Below, in pieces: positions 43,770 to 56,137 of a stretch of 64,000 nt of DNA. The stretch comes from Anodontia alba (lineage: Eukaryota; Mollusca; Bivalvia; Lucinida; Lucinidae), in NCBI GenBank assembly GCA_964016985.1, contig OZ024836.1, positions 38,560,803 to 38,624,802 of the forward strand, written 5' to 3'. The notes under the pieces were generated by a model. It was given only the letters and a program-made list of their open reading frames with translations. It was not told where the DNA came from and did no database searches. Numbering within the stretch: position 1 is the stretch's first letter; the number at the start of each line of letters is the position of its first letter. Position numbers and translations under genes: made by a program.

Positions 43770-44430
43770 TGCTTGCCAGGACTATGTCCCTGGAGAGCTT
43801 ATGTTGTCACCCAGTCGTTTGTGTCGGCGTCTATCCGCGCCCTTGTTCGCGTCGAAGTCGGCGTCCGCGTTAGCACAATGTTTAAGTTTTCAAATGTGTG
43901 TATAGATTTCTTTTTGATTCTTGAAGGTACTGCTTTAATATTTGGCCTACATCTACCCTAGGGTAACACCTTTCAATAGCATTCATCCCCATCCCCAAGT
44001 TAGACCGTCTCTGTAGATCAAGGTCAGTTCACATTTTGTCAATTACACCCTTGCTGAAGTATTGCGTTTACGTTTTGAAAAGTGTACGTAACTGCTTCAA
44101 TATTCAAGATACTGCTTTAATATTTGACCCACAATTACCTTAGGGTAAGATCTTTCAATAACACACACTCCTTCCTCAGTTTGACCTTCTGCCTAGGTGA
44201 AGATCAGGTCATACTTTATCATTTAAACCTATGTTAAAGTTCTGTATTTAAGTTTTGAAAAATGTACGTAACTGCTGAAGTATTCAAGATACCGCTTTAA
44301 TATTTGGCCCACACCTACCTTAGGGTGAGATCTTTCAATAGCACACATCCCTTTCTCAGTTTGACCTTCTGCCTAAGTCAAGGTCAGGTCATACTTTGTC
44401 ATTTACAGATGTGTTTAAGTTTTGATAAGT
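43770..44430. repeat. Three tandem units of about 180 bp (family I)
   Basis: Units begin at 43928, 44110 and 44290 with TACTGCTTTAATATTTG and contain TTAGGGTAAGATCTTTCAAT, CAGTTTGACCTTCTGCC and GTCAAGGTCAGGTCA. The left flank (CCAGGACTATGTCCCTGG palindrome, 43779) may be part of the same element. Confidence 0.8.
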
Positions 44431-45248
44431 GTACTTGACGGCTGAACATTCTAATACTTTGTCTTATGTTTCTCGATGTGTCTTCTCAGATATTGTCTTT
44501 TCTTTTCTAAGTTCTATCTGACTTTTCACTTTTTGTTCTGATTTTGCCAGTCAACCAATCAATCAGTCATTCTAAGTCTTCTTAACAATGATCACTCCAA
44601 AGATTGTTTTCATATCGGATCACCCCTTTCCGGCGAGCTGCGTTGTCTTCTGACAACTCTTGTTTATACTTATTGAAGGTTACTCTTCTGTCTTGTTCCG
44701 TTGTTAAAACTTTTTCTATGGTTGAGAAGAAAGTATGTATTTATTCATGGAAGTAGGTTATATACATATGTATATAGTTAGATGTCGAATAAAATTGATA
44801 GAGCTGGACTCCTCTCCGGCCGATAACGGTCGAAACAGACATTAGTAGTATGTTAGCCGGGATAGTGCTTCGGGTTCCGGGTTCAAACAGTCAACTAAGA
44901 AACTCACAATTCACCCAGCCGTGAATGGATAACATTCGAATGAAGGTTTAAGGCAGCAAATGAGAGGCTTAAGTTCCACTTTTTATATCCTTTTCATTGC
45001 GTTTAATGCCCTCTACCTCTATTGTTGTAAGCCAATGGAATACTTTTCCCTAGTATATCAGACAGCGAAGTGGTGTCTGACCAGGGTCTGCACTATTTGT
45101 TGTTCAGTCGGCACTGATTTAGAAATTTAGAGATATTATCAATTTTAAAATAATTTTTATTCATTTTCTAAAATAACAAAAAAAAATCAGCATTAGCCAA
45201 AATATGCAGTAGTATTTTATGTTAGGAAACATCTGCACTAAGTTGATA
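44431..45248. other. Unannotated spacer
   Basis: Degraded E2 near 45057-45105. CGGCCGATAACGG near 44818 recalls family O. No gene recognised. Confidence 0.4.
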
Positions 45249-45571
45249 CAGTTGACTCGTTATCTCGACCTCGCTTATCTCGAATAACCACTTATCTCGA
45301 AGTGGAAATCTGGTCCCTGCCTAAGCATGAAAATCTAACAACAGGTAAAAAAAATATTGTGGAAAAGAGGAGCAATAAGGAGCAATTTCTCCTCTTTTCC
45401 ACAATAATTGCAAGAGATCTCTAACTTCAAGAGTCGAGTAACACATATATTTGTTAAATGTGGTTGTTTGAATTCTTTTTCCTCAATTCTGCAAATCTGA
45501 TATGTCGAGGTACGGATATCTCGAAGTATTTCAGAGAGTCCCTTGGAATTCGAGATAACGAAAGTCGACTG
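45249..45571 (+). mobile_element. Family D MITE, copy 1
   Basis: CAGTTGACTCGTTATCTCGA to TCGAGATAACGAAAGTCGACTG, flanked by TA on both sides. Multiple CTTATCTCGAA repeats lie in the left arm, and a central hairpin reads TTGTGGAAAAGAGGAG to CTCCTCTTTTCCACAA. It fits a pogo/Tigger-like non-autonomous element (terminal pattern from memory). Confidence 0.85.
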
Positions 45572-45584
45572 TATTTAAAAGTAG

Positions 45585-45757
45585 TATAGAAGATGCCCAG
45601 GAAGAGCCACAATCACTGAACACAGTCTACCAATGATATCAAGAGGAGGAGTAAACAAACCATGACAAACAGCAAACATCCCACAAACTAAAGAAAAGCG
45701 AAGCAACCAGCTCTCACTTCTTCAACGGTCACAACGCTAGACGGAATCCAATAAATA
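45585..45757 (+). repeat. Dispersed repeat N fragment
   Basis: GAAGAGCCACAATCACTG, ATCAAGAGGAGGAG; left end of family N lying exactly between the two family D MITEs. Confidence 0.5.
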
Positions 45758-46088
45758 CAGTCGACTCTCGTTATCTCGAATTCCGAGGGACTCTCTGAAA
45801 TACTTCGAGATATCCGTACTTCAACATATCAGATTTGCAGAATTGAGTAAATGCTAATTCGATTAACCACATTTAACAAATATATATGTAATTTGACTCT
45901 TGAAGTAAAAGATATATTGAAAATATTGTGGAAAAGAGGAGAAATTGCTCCTTTGGAGCAATTTCTCCTGTTTTCCACAATATTTTTTACATGTTGTTAG
46001 ATTTTCATATTTAGGCAGGGACCAGATTTTCACTTCGAGATAAGTGGCTATTCGAGATAAGCGAGGTCGAGATAGCGAGAGTCAACTG
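45758..46088 (-). mobile_element. Family D MITE, copy 2
   Basis: Reverse orientation: CAGTCGACTCTCGTTATCTC to GAGATAGCGAGAGTCAACTG, TA on both sides. Its central hairpin contains an extra inner arm (GAAATTGCTCCTTTGGAGCA ATTTC). With copy 1 it forms an inverted pair separated by 186 bp. Confidence 0.85.
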
Positions 46089-46874
46089 TATAACAATAAA
46101 ACAATGGAGATGAATTAACATAATGAGTAAAAATTAAAGTATTTGCATGTAAGCATTTTTTTGGTTTTAAAAGATCAATTGTATTGACTATTTAAGGAAA
46201 GTAGTTGCGGTCATGGTACCTACTGTCCTTTCGACATCTCTTGGAAAGACGTTGAAAGGCATGTTATCTTAAATGAAACTATTTTGTTCTAATAGACCAT
46301 ATCTTATAAGAAACCATTTGTCTTTTCTGTTTCTGTGTTTTGTTCTCAAATATGTACCCTAAAATTAAATTTATCGCCAAAAATTGTTTTGACCTATGCA
46401 ATTTCTATAGTAAAGAGATTTTTTGGAATTTTTGTCTAAGAAAATATTTGTTTTTATTTTTCTTTGCTGAATTTGAATTATTGATGTTTCACAACAATCT
46501 TGTGAAAAGTTTAGAAAAATTGAACAAGCGAAACTTGTTGAAAATCTGCCTCCAAGTTACCTACCCTACACATTTCTGCATAATATGCATTCATTTCAAG
46601 TTACTATGGGAAAAAGTGAAAATATTTGATTTTTTTAAAAACCATTGACTAGAATGAAAAAGTTTTTGCATAGGTAGTTACGACAAATGATTTTGCTTTA
46701 AATCATGACAAAAGCTTGCAAATTTGCTTCTTCTGTGTAATGCGCCAAGCAAAAACGACTCTCTGAAAGATGTCAAAAGCACAGTAAGCCGTAATCCAAA
46801 CTCATAAATCCAAAAAAGAATGATGAATTGGAATGAAACATAACTATTATTCTTAGATAGCAATAACTACTTAA
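46089..46874. other. Unannotated spacer
   Basis: A 102-codon frame at 46340-46648 lacks an ATG start, is Phe/Leu-rich and has no motif. No gene called. Confidence 0.4.
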
Positions 46875-47063
46875 ACCTTGACTATTCTCTGGGCAGATTT
46901 AGCAGGCCATAACTGATGATATTGTTTTCTTATTTTTTTTTTCCAGACAGTAGAATGAACACTTCTTGCTAATAGCATGAAATGTAATTTTATTTCCTTG
47001 AAAAGCTCAGCATTTTTTATTTCATAAATGTTTGCTGATTTTTTTCACCCAGCATGCTAAGCG
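46875..47063. mobile_element. TTAA-flanked element, family S, copy 2
   Basis: Left end ACCTTGACTATTCTCTGGGC, right end CACCCAGCATGCTAAGCG, flanked by TTAA at 46871-46874 and 47064-47067. Its right end is the inverted equivalent of the left end of 40887-41091. The interior is decayed and no longer a clean hairpin. Confidence 0.6.
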
Positions 47064-47261
47064 TTAAGGTGTCCGAATAAGTAAGGTAAAAATGGTATTT
47101 GGAGCCCCCTTCACCCCGCCCCCCCCCCCTCCCCAATACACACATACCCACCCACCAACACACACACACACACACATTTCCTAGAGCGGGTCATGTTCCC
47201 TTTGTTCCTTAATTACAACGTCTCATATTCCATTTTGCCTCCAAATGTTTTGTTTGCGAAT
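47064..47261. other. Low-complexity spacer
   Basis: C-rich run near 47117-47134 and (CA)n at 47157-47176. No gene. Confidence 0.6.
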
Positions 47262-47490
47262 CATTACGAAAACACGTCTATTCAAATATATAGAAAATTT
47301 CACCTCCAAAAACCTAAATTTTTCGGGTAAAAAACTCTGATATTTTTCATATTTCTGCCTAAAACATAGATTGTGCGTACTCGTTAGAACCGCCTCGGTG
47401 AGGTGGTCCTAACGAGTACCACAATCTATGTTTTTGAGCAGAAATAAGAAAAATAATGTATACCCCTGTAAACCCCACTTTTACTGTATA
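47262..47490 (-). mobile_element. Family A hairpin MITE, copy 11 (truncated)
   Basis: CATTACGAAAACACGTC end and full palindrome present; the element stops after CCCCTGTAAACCCCACTTTT ACTGTATA, so one end is missing. Confidence 0.8.
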
Positions 47491-48144
<654 letters not shown>

Positions 48145-48289
48145 CATCTAGAAACAAACAAGAGCTCTACAAGCGGAGGCATCATACGCCCTTGGCAAGT
48201 AATAAGATGTAGCACATATGCGGACTACTGTGCAATTCTGTGCTCCAGACCTGTGTAAATTTGTAAGTGGAGTTAACTGGAAACCAAAA

Positions 48290-49865
48290 AATTATCAAAA
48301 ATTTCAAAGGGACATAATGCTGCTACTATTTGTTGGACTGTAATTTTGGAATAATATGTGCTGCTCCACATCATGGTCAAACTACAAATCAAGTATCAGC
48401 TCAATTGGATGTAAACTATATGAGGAGTTAGCCGGGAACAAAAGATTAACAGAATTTTAAAGGGGCATAACTCTGCTTATATTTGGTATACTGTAACCTC
48501 CTAATAATATGCGCTGCTCCACACCACGGTCTAACAATAAATCGCTGTTCAGCATGATTGGATGTAAACTATAGGAATTAGCCAGAAATGCAAAGTTTAT
48601 GGAAATTTTTAATGGGGCATAACTCTGGTAATATTTGATGTTTGGTAACCTCAAAATAATATGTGCTGCTCCACATTATATTCTTATTATAAATCGAGTT
48701 TAAGCTCAGTGTAAGTATTTACAAAGTTTCAGTTTGATCAGGTGTAAACTATAGGAGTTAGCCAGAAACGAAAAGATTACAGAATTTCCAAAGGGGCATA
48801 GCTCTGCTAATATATGGTGGACTGTAACCTCAAAATAATATGCCCTGCTCCATGGTGTAACTATAAATCAAGTTTCAGCTTGATCCAATGTAAACTGTAG
48901 TAGGAATAAGCCGGAAACAAAAAAATTACAGAAATTTTCAAAGGGGCATAACTGCCAATATTTGGTGGACTGTAACCATGAAATAATTTGCGCTGCTCTA
49001 CATCATGTTCTTACTATAAATCAAGTTTAAGCGCGATCAAATGTAAACTGTAGGAGGAGTTAGCTGGGGAAGTGAAAAATTTACTGAAAATTTCAAAGGA
49101 AAATAACTCTGCTGATATTTGGTGGACTGTAACCTCGAATATATATGAGCTGCTCGATATCATGGTCTAACTATAAATCAAGTTTCAGCTTGATCCGATG
49201 TAAACTGTAGAAGGAGTTGGCCAGAAACAAAAAGTTTACCGAAATATTCCAAGGGACATAACTCTGTTAATATTTGGTGGAGTGTGGCCTCAAAACAACA
49301 TGTGCTGCATCACATCATGGTCTACCTATAAATCAAACTTCAGCTTGATCGGAAGTAAACTGTAGGAGAAGCTAGCAAGAAACTAAAAAATTTAGCGAAA
49401 TTTTCAAAGGGTCATTATTCTGCTAATATTTGATGGACTGTAACCTCAAACAAATATGCACTGTTCCACATCATGGTCTAACTGTAAATAAAGTTTCAGC
49501 TTGATCCGATGTAAACTGTAGGAGGATTTAGTCAGAAACGAAAAGTTTATTGAAATTTTCAAAGGGACATAAATTATCTCTGCTAATATTAGGTGGACTG
49601 TAACCTTGAAATAATATGCACTGTTCCACATCATGGTCTAAGTATAAATCAAGTTTCAGCTTGATTGGATGTAAACTGTAGGAGTTAGCTGGAAACAAAA
49701 AACTTACAGGAATTGTCAAAGGGGCATAACCCTGTTAGTATTTGGTGGACTTTAACCCCGAAACATTATGTGCTGCTCCACATCATGGTCAATTTATAAA
49801 CCAAGATTCAGACTGATGGGATGTAAACTGTAGGAGGAGTTAGCTAGAAACAAAAAAGTTTATGG
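48290..49865. repeat. Tandem array, ten units of about 155 bp (family J)
   Basis: Each unit has AAAGGGGCATAACTCTGC, TAATATTTGGTGGACTGTAA, CTGCTCCACATCATGGTC and CAGCTTGATCGGATGTAAAC. Unit starts near 48311, 48461, 48613, 48791, 48941, 49100, 49251, 49406, 49561 and 49718. Units are about 80% alike by eye, and the fourth interval has an insertion of about 25 bp. Short antisense frames here are artefacts. Confidence 0.9.
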
Positions 49866-50919
49866 CTTCAGACCCCATAACCTAATACGCTCTGTTTGAA
49901 AAACGAGTATAATAAAAACAGTAGTGAGCTTAAAGATGTTCAGATGCATCCCCTAATTTCAGAATATTTCAAATTACGGTAAAGATATTGGCAAAATGAA
50001 AATTATGTTGAAAACCCCATTTAGAGATTCCTGAATGTTCAAAGTCTTAGTAATTGGTATTGCTATTTATACTTTGTAAAAAAGCTATCCCACAATACAC
50101 TATCCTATGATGTCACTGATTCTTTTAGATTTTAAATCCTCATCATTTTATTCCAGACTGCTAATTTTAATTAAAAAAAAAAGTAAGTATTCTATTACTA
50201 TTGATATTAAGACTTAAAATTTCAAGCTAGAATTTTTTTTTTAACTTATGAAAACTAATATAATTAAATTCCAAAAACTTTTTTTTAAATATGAAAAATG
50301 CAAGATACAGGTTACTATGTTGGAAAAAAAATTACCAAGAACAAATTCATTTTTGATAATTACATTCCAAAGATCATTACAAAATACACATAAAACTTCA
50401 GTAAAATAACTTCAGACAATGAAATTTAAATTTTAGTTTGACATAAATTTGATTTCTCAAAATTAAATTGTATCAAACTAAATATGAAAATGTATAAGCA
50501 CTGCACCCTAACAAAAAGGGAAGAGACCTTTTCTCTCTGTATACATTCTTTGAATATTTTCAAATTAAACTTTTTTAAAAGATTTTTGAAAAAAATTTCA
50601 TAAGAACCACTGTTGTAAGTACATGTATTTGGAATATTTTCAAATTAAACTTTTTAAAACATTTTTTTTAAATTTTTCATAAAAACCAATGATGTAAGTA
50701 TTTGGAATATTTCAGTAAGGTTTTCACCATTTGACTCGCTAGTCACATGTCTTTCTTTTTAGCACATATACAACCAAAAGTGAAATAAAAGGATGTGTCT
50801 GCTTTAATCTATGAAAAATATTTGTGGTTAAAATACGGTTTCACAAAATCCAAAATCAAGCTTCGAATTCAACTGTGATTTTTGTTTGTCTCAGCTCTCT
50901 GCACTCTTCATATATAAAC
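49866..50919. other. AT-rich spacer with a short duplication
   Basis: GGAATATTTTCAAATTAAAC with an AACCA-TGTAAGTA stretch is repeated at about 50550, 50630 and (partly) 50703. No gene recognised. Confidence 0.5.
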
Positions 50920-51930
50920 AAGAGGACCATGGTGGTCATTAACGCTCACCTGTGCCTAAAAGGTCACTCAATGTCTACAATATTCATTAATCTGGAGGAT
51001 ATAACTCCAAAATATCCATGTCCTCCACTTCTGCAAGTTTAATGAAGATCCAATTTTAACTGATGAAGCTATGCAGCAAACAAGTTTCTACTACCAAATA
51101 CTGTCAGGGAAGATAACAAAAAAACCACAGCATTCAGAGTTGCGGTCCTTACATGCAACACACCTTTTTAACCTCATGTACAGTTCTACCAAGTATCATC
51201 AATGTATCTTCCATGGCGCTTAAGTTATGACAATCACATGATTTCCACTGACAAATACTGTCAGGGGAGTGAACTCAAAAACTGCAGTATTCTAAGTTAC
51301 AGTTTTTGTATACAACTAACCTTCTTACCTCCTGTTCAATCCTACCAAGTATTATCAATATATTTCAAAGGGTGTTGGACTTACAAGGTCTCTATTACCA
51401 AATACTGACAGGGGAGATACCTAAAAAATTGCAGTACCTAGAGTTGTAGATCTTGTACAAGACGCGTCTTCTCAACGTATTGTACAATTCTCCTTAATAT
51501 CATCGATATATCTGAAATGGTGTTGAAGTTATGGCAATCATAAGGTTTCCGTTACCAAATACTGTCAGGGGAGATAACTAAAAACTGTGGCATCTAGAGT
51601 TGTGATTCTTTTGTGTGACATGCTTTCTCAACCTTATGTACAATCCTACCAAGTATCATCAATGCATCTGAAAAGATGTACGAGTTACCAAGATCACAAA
51701 GTTTCTATTAGGGGAGATAATTCTAAACCACAGCACCTGGAGTTGTAGTTTATGCAACACATCTTCTCAACCTCATGTACAATCCTACTGAGTTCAATCA
51801 ATATATCTGAAAGGGTGTTGGAGTTATCAAATGCGCAAGGTTTCTTTTACTAAATACTGTCAGGGCAGATGACTAAATAACTGTGGGACCTAGAGTTGTA
51901 GTTCTTGTATGTGCGTGCCACACCTCAATT
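50920..51930. repeat. Tandem array, about six units of 150 bp (family K)
   Basis: Opens with AAGAGGACCATGGTGGTCAT and GCTCACCTG, a start I associate with a repeat common in bivalves (from memory). Units contain CAAATACTGTCAGGGGAGA, CTAGAGTTG and CAATCCTACCAAGTATCATC, spaced 141-162 bp (about 51095, 51254, 51395, 51557, 51705, 51853). Confidence 0.8.
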
Positions 51931-52585
51931 CTTTCAAAAGGTATGTTCTGGGAACTCAATGAAAGCATGCTACCAGGACGTTTCTAGAAGTCGTAGTTAG
52001 TACCCACAACATATGTTTACTAGGGGAAATAAGAAAATATGTACCTAAGCACTCCTTTAATCTGGAGCTCTGAAATGTAGACATTTCTTGTCTGATTCTT
52101 TTGATGTTAATACATTTTAAGATTTTTTTTTATCCATTTCAAAAGGTACAAATTATCTGACCAGCAAGAGAAATTGGGCCTAATTCAAAACCATATTATT
52201 TAAGTAGTTGTGGTCATGATACACTCAAATTACACAAACCTTATTCCAAACTCATAAATCTGTAAAATAATGATGAATCAGAATGTTCAGACCAACAGAC
52301 ATGGACCCCAGAATAAAGGGTATAATCAGGCATCCATGGACAGTAAGCCTTACTTGGTAAGCAAGCTTTGCCCACCATGCCCATAAGCCTGAACAAAAGA
52401 CATGTAGGTAGAAGTGTTATGTCCGGGATTTTGGAAGTCTACTTAAGAAATCAGTAAAAAAAGTAACCATTTCTTCAAATCAGAATATTTTCTGACTAAT
52501 TTTTATGAGACAACTAATCTATCTATATTCCTTGCATTCATTACTGTTTTTGCCTGGCAAGAAATAGAAACAAAATACTGGGCCT

Positions 52586-52589
<4 letters not shown>
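51931..52589. other. Spacer with a core remnant
   Basis: GTTAGTACCCACAACATATG at about 51996-52015 is a single arm of the family C core. No gene. Confidence 0.45.

Positions 52590-52624
<35 letters not shown>
52590..52624. repeat. (AC)n microsatellite
   Basis: 35 bp of perfect AC dinucleotide. Confidence 0.95.
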
Positions 52625-52625
<1 letters not shown>

Positions 52626-53114
52626 CGGATAACTTAAGCATGTGTCATAAATTAATGTATTCATTTCTTGAAAAGCTTAAATTATGGGGAATATTCACCA
52701 GATAATCTATTTATCTGAGGATTCTTGGTACTAATTCATTTAATAATGTAACTCTTATATAACTGGCAAGAAATAAGAACAAAAACCTGTTTGCTTTAAA
52801 AAGTTACAACGTGTATCTTAATAAATGTGCTAAAATCTGATGACAAAATACAGCTGTATTGCGTTATGCATAGTCTGGTATATTTCCACAAGACAAACAA
52901 TCAATTTGAGGATTTCTTGTGTTCATTTCAATTTGGAGAGTTAAACTCTGTATTAATATGAACAAATAAAAATCAAAATGTAGCCTTACTCTTAAAAATG
53001 TACACTTAATATAGCTCAAACAAGCGGACAGGGTCTCTTATACTGATATATCTGGACAAAATATTACAAATTGAGGCATAATCACTTATAAGTTATCGAT
53101 TTTAAAGTTAACAC
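52625..53114. other. Unannotated spacer
   Basis: AT-rich, nothing recognised. Confidence 0.4.
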
Positions 53115-53448
53115 ATTATTTATTTTTACTTCGATTGCACAGAAAGCTCAGCAATCTTATATAAGCACTTGTTCTATAAGACATGGATGTTGGTGTTTCG
53201 TGAATGTGTGTTAGAGGAACCCAGATTACACAGGGAAAACCATCGACCAGCGCTACCCCACCCTGTTTTATGCCTGATCCCGGTGCCCCATAAATCCAAT
53301 GTCGGCTGCAGTGAGTTATTCGCATTGGGCACCATTAAAGGAAACTAAGGAGGGAAAGTGTGTTGGATGCAGGACTGAAACCTGTGACCTCTAGCTTGCA
53401 AATGCTCTACCCAACTGAGCTAACCAGATGGCTGTACCCCCAATCACC
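53115..53448 (-). mobile_element. tRNA-headed SINE, second type
   Basis: Minus-strand head with A box GGTTAGCTCAGTTGGGTAGA and B box GGTCACAGGTTTCAGTCC, 31 bp apart, like an alanine-type tRNA. No acceptor stem pairing, so it is not a tRNA gene. The body includes GGGGCACCGGGATCAGGC and GTGTAATCTGGGTTCC and differs from the 2086/32812 SINE. Confidence 0.7.
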
Positions 53449-53496
53449 ACACCAGGATTTTTTTATGCCTGAATAAGATTAATGTGTGTGTGTGTT

Positions 53497-53503
<7 letters not shown>

Positions 53504-53540
<37 letters not shown>

Positions 53541-53735
53541 ATTTGGGTTTTATGTCTCTTTCAAGAATATTTCACTTATATCGAGCCGATCGTTCATCAA
53601 AGGTGGGCGAAAACCGGAGTACCCGGGGGAAAACCACCTGACCATCCGTAAGCAGAACACGGCTTTCCCACATGTGACGTGACCCGAGCGAGACTCGAAC
53701 CACAGCGGTGAGAAATGATGAAATTTTAGTATCAA
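53504..53735 (-). mobile_element. MetaSINE-like SINE, 5' truncated
   Basis: Minus strand: B-box-like GGTTCGAGTCTCGCTCGGG, a CCCCCGGGTACTCCGG body, GAAATATTCTTGAAAGAG, and a poly(A) tail seen as T36 at 53504-53539. The TTCAAGAATATTTCACTTAT element is what I recall from the Meta domain (name uncertain). The A-box end is missing. Confidence 0.6.
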
Positions 53736-54026
53736 TTTATATTATAAATATTTTGTACGCATATGTGTGTGCAGTGTTGGGACCTAGAGGTTGACAAAAC
53801 ATGGAACTATCATGGATTCATGGAATAACGGAAAGTTCCGAAAAAAGTACTGAAATGTCCGTAGTATTGGACTACAGTCACCCAAATAGTCCCAAGCCTT
53901 GTACATGGAGTTAACAAAACACGAAAACATTGGCACTGTTGCATCTTCCAAATTGTATTCAGCATTCCCATTTACCCTCTGCAGAGGGGTTTTTATCCCC
54001 TCAAAATTTGTCTTATATCCCTAAAT

Positions 54027-54329
54027 TTGAAAAGAGTAATATACTGCTTTACAATGGGAGTACAAAAAAGAGAGAACAGAGCAGATTTACCCCCAGTTTC
54101 AAATTGCAGTGGGAATCCTGATATTAACAGCAGTGCTTTCACTGAATTTCCAAGCAAGCCAGAATCGAGAAAGAAAAATGTCTTTACATACAGGCCCACA
54201 AGATCCCACTACAATCTGATGTTCCAGTGCACAAAATGTCAGCATTGGTTCCATCCAGAGTGCCAAGATATCAAACTGAAAGCGTGCCAGTTGAAACATT
54301 CAAGAACTGTTGGATGTTTTGAATGTTGA
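54027..54329 (+). CDS. Partial PHD-type zinc finger frame
   Basis: Open frame of 100 codons whose first codon is TTG, so it is probably not a start. The last 36 residues read FQCTKCQHWFHPECQDIKLK, then CQLKHSRTVGCFEC and a stop. The CxxC, WFHxxC and final CxxC fit ligands 3 to 8 of a PHD finger; the first CxxC and the Trp before the last pair are missing. A GATGTTCCAG acceptor immediately before the first Cys codon suggests a real exon may start at about 54221. It could be a fragment of a chromatin protein or of a PHD-bearing transposon protein. Confidence 0.35.
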   Translation: MKRVIYCFTMGVQKRENRADLPPVSNCSGNPDINSSAFTEFPSKPESRKKNVFTYRPTRSHYNLMFQCTKCQHWFHPECQDIKLKACQLKHSRTVGCFEC

Positions 54330-55272
54330 CTAAAATGAAAACTTGCATGTAGCAACTGAGTAAATGTTATCAATTTATTCTAATGGATCTATTTCCTTTC
54401 AAATTCTCTGTTAATACTACTACTGAATGTCTTTTCTAGCGACTGATTTTGCTTCTTTTTCCTGGCCTTGCACTTAATACTTTTTATGCATATGTGTATC
54501 TCGGATACACTACGGTGCTTCCATGGAACTTTATCATATCACTGATACAAAATTTAAATGACTGACAGACCTTGACCACGGAACTTTCATGATTTCATGG
54601 AGTTTTTACGGATTCACTGAAGTTCCTTCAACTCATAGAACTTTCACAGATTTACAGACAGTTACAATAACTCTTGTCATATAAATTTAGCAAAAGATGA
54701 GTGATAAAATAAAATCCCCTTATAAACACAAAAAATCTTCGGGGTATATATAACGATAACAACTCCAACCATTCCATATAAAATGCCATTTCCCTGTTTT
54801 TTCATGGGCGGTATCAATTAGATTTTGAGGGCCCCAAATTTTGTTTTATACTTTTAAAGCTCATAAATTTTTCCTGATAACTGAGAATTAGAATGTGGGT
54901 CAACAATATTTCAGTCATTAACGATATTGCCTCCAGATTTGTGGGACTTTTACCCAACCTGATCACATGATGAACTCAGGCCCTGCTTAAGCAGGTCTGC
55001 CTTGGAGGCTACAGGTAGCCTATCTACTTCGCGGGCCCCAATGGGCGGGGGCCGTGGTTCCTGAATATCCGATAATTAGTGAACCTCGGTAATAGGCATC
55101 TCACTGACGATACACTAACCGTTGGCCTCCTGAAACGCATTTTACTGCTTCAGGAATTTTGCTGGAGATCTTGAAACTTTTCTGCTTTTCGGACGTTATT
55201 TTTAGCGAGCCTATACATGAACTACAAAAAATCTTCGAGAAAATATAATTTCTATCGAAGAAAATTATTACT
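54330..55272. other. Unannotated spacer
   Basis: GC-richer around 54990-55075, otherwise nothing recognised. Confidence 0.4.
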
Positions 55273-55386
55273 ATGGCGGAAATCAGTGTGATTGGGTCGG
55301 ACTTGATTCACAGTTTTCTTAGTATCCGGTATATCTGGAAGTCACAAAGTGACAGGCACAGTGGCCTGGTGGGCGCAGGAAAGTAA
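55273..55386 (+). CDS. Candidate first exon, unknown
   Basis: Begins ACTATGGCGGAAATC, a strong initiation context, and encodes MAEISVIGSDLIHSFLSIRY then IWKSQSDRHSGLVGAGK before TAA; GTAATA overlapping the last codon could instead be a donor. No family recognised. It lies downstream of GC-richer sequence (54990-55075). Confidence 0.22.
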   Translation: MAEISVIGSDLIHSFLSIRYIWKSQSDRHSGLVGAGK

Positions 55387-55429
55387 TACCGCAAAAATGT
55401 AAATAAAACATTATTTTTATTTATTTTTA

Positions 55430-55460
55430 TTTTATTTTATTTTTTTTTTTTTTTTATTTA
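55430..55460. repeat. T-rich tract
   Basis: TTTTA repeats grading into a T run. Confidence 0.8.
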
Positions 55461-55657
55461 TTTTGTCAAAAATATTTATAAATAATTTTCATAAAAACAT
55501 ATATTAAAGCGAACGTTTAGGAAAACGTGCTGCTAAATACATATGTAACCGCACTGTACTTTACTTTTTCGAAAATATTCATGCGAAGTGATTTCGGCCG
55601 AAACTGTTTGTGGTGAATAGCCTAAAAAACTGCTGATGCTTTGTCACATATTTATAC

Positions 55658-55877
55658 CTTTCTTTGATACGCTTTCGGAGACTTTCGGAGAATTTTTTGC
55701 ATCAATTTTCAAATTCTCTGCCTCAGAAGGTTCTGGAGGCTGAATCAAGTTCCACCGTTTGTTTATTTTGACTGGTTCCCTCATCCTATAACTCAATACT
55801 TCGCATATAGAACACAGGAAACCAGTTAATTGTTTATTCTGTTTATATTCGTCCGCCGAGACTGCGCTCAACATCAT
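55658..55877 (-). CDS. Candidate first exon, unknown
   Basis: Starts with two adjacent ATG codons at 55877 and encodes MMLSAVSADEYKQNKQLTGF, with CSICEVLSYRMREPVKINKR and an acidic/Ser-rich tail, then an AAG/GTATAA donor at 55657 (phase 1). The composition is clearly protein-like and no repeat overlaps. No domain is recognised; one CxxC is present. The second exon was not found. Confidence 0.3.
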
Positions 55878-56084
55878 TAAATTATTATTTCTTCAAAAGT
55901 TTGAAGTTTTCTTTGTTTTGTATATTCGGTCGATCAGAGTGTAGAAGGCTTACATGTTTGAATGCAGAATTAAGCGACATCAGCGTCAGTATGGAACTAC
56001 TTTTTAGGAAGTTATTAGGTTTGCAATTTTGAGAAGACGGATTGTAGAAATTCCGTATAGTAAATTTGGCGGCGGTAAACCGCC

Positions 56085-56137
56085 ACCAAAAATGGGGATT
56101 AAAGGGGTCAAAATTATATAGGCATGTTTTTGTGATG
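56085..56137 (-). mobile_element. Family A MITE end fragment
   Basis: GGGGATTAAAGGGGTCAAAA to GGCATGTTTTTGTGATG, only one terminal arm left. The 155-codon minus frame 55885-56352 crosses it and is not accepted. Confidence 0.65.

Noticed and set aside
46340..46648. 102-codon Phe/Leu/Lys-rich frame
   Set aside because: First codon is not ATG, composition follows the AT-rich background, and no motif is visible.
53376..53448. tRNA-like cloverleaf
   Set aside because: A and B boxes are present but acceptor and anticodon stems do not pair; it is a SINE head. The same holds for 2590-2662 and 32812-32890.
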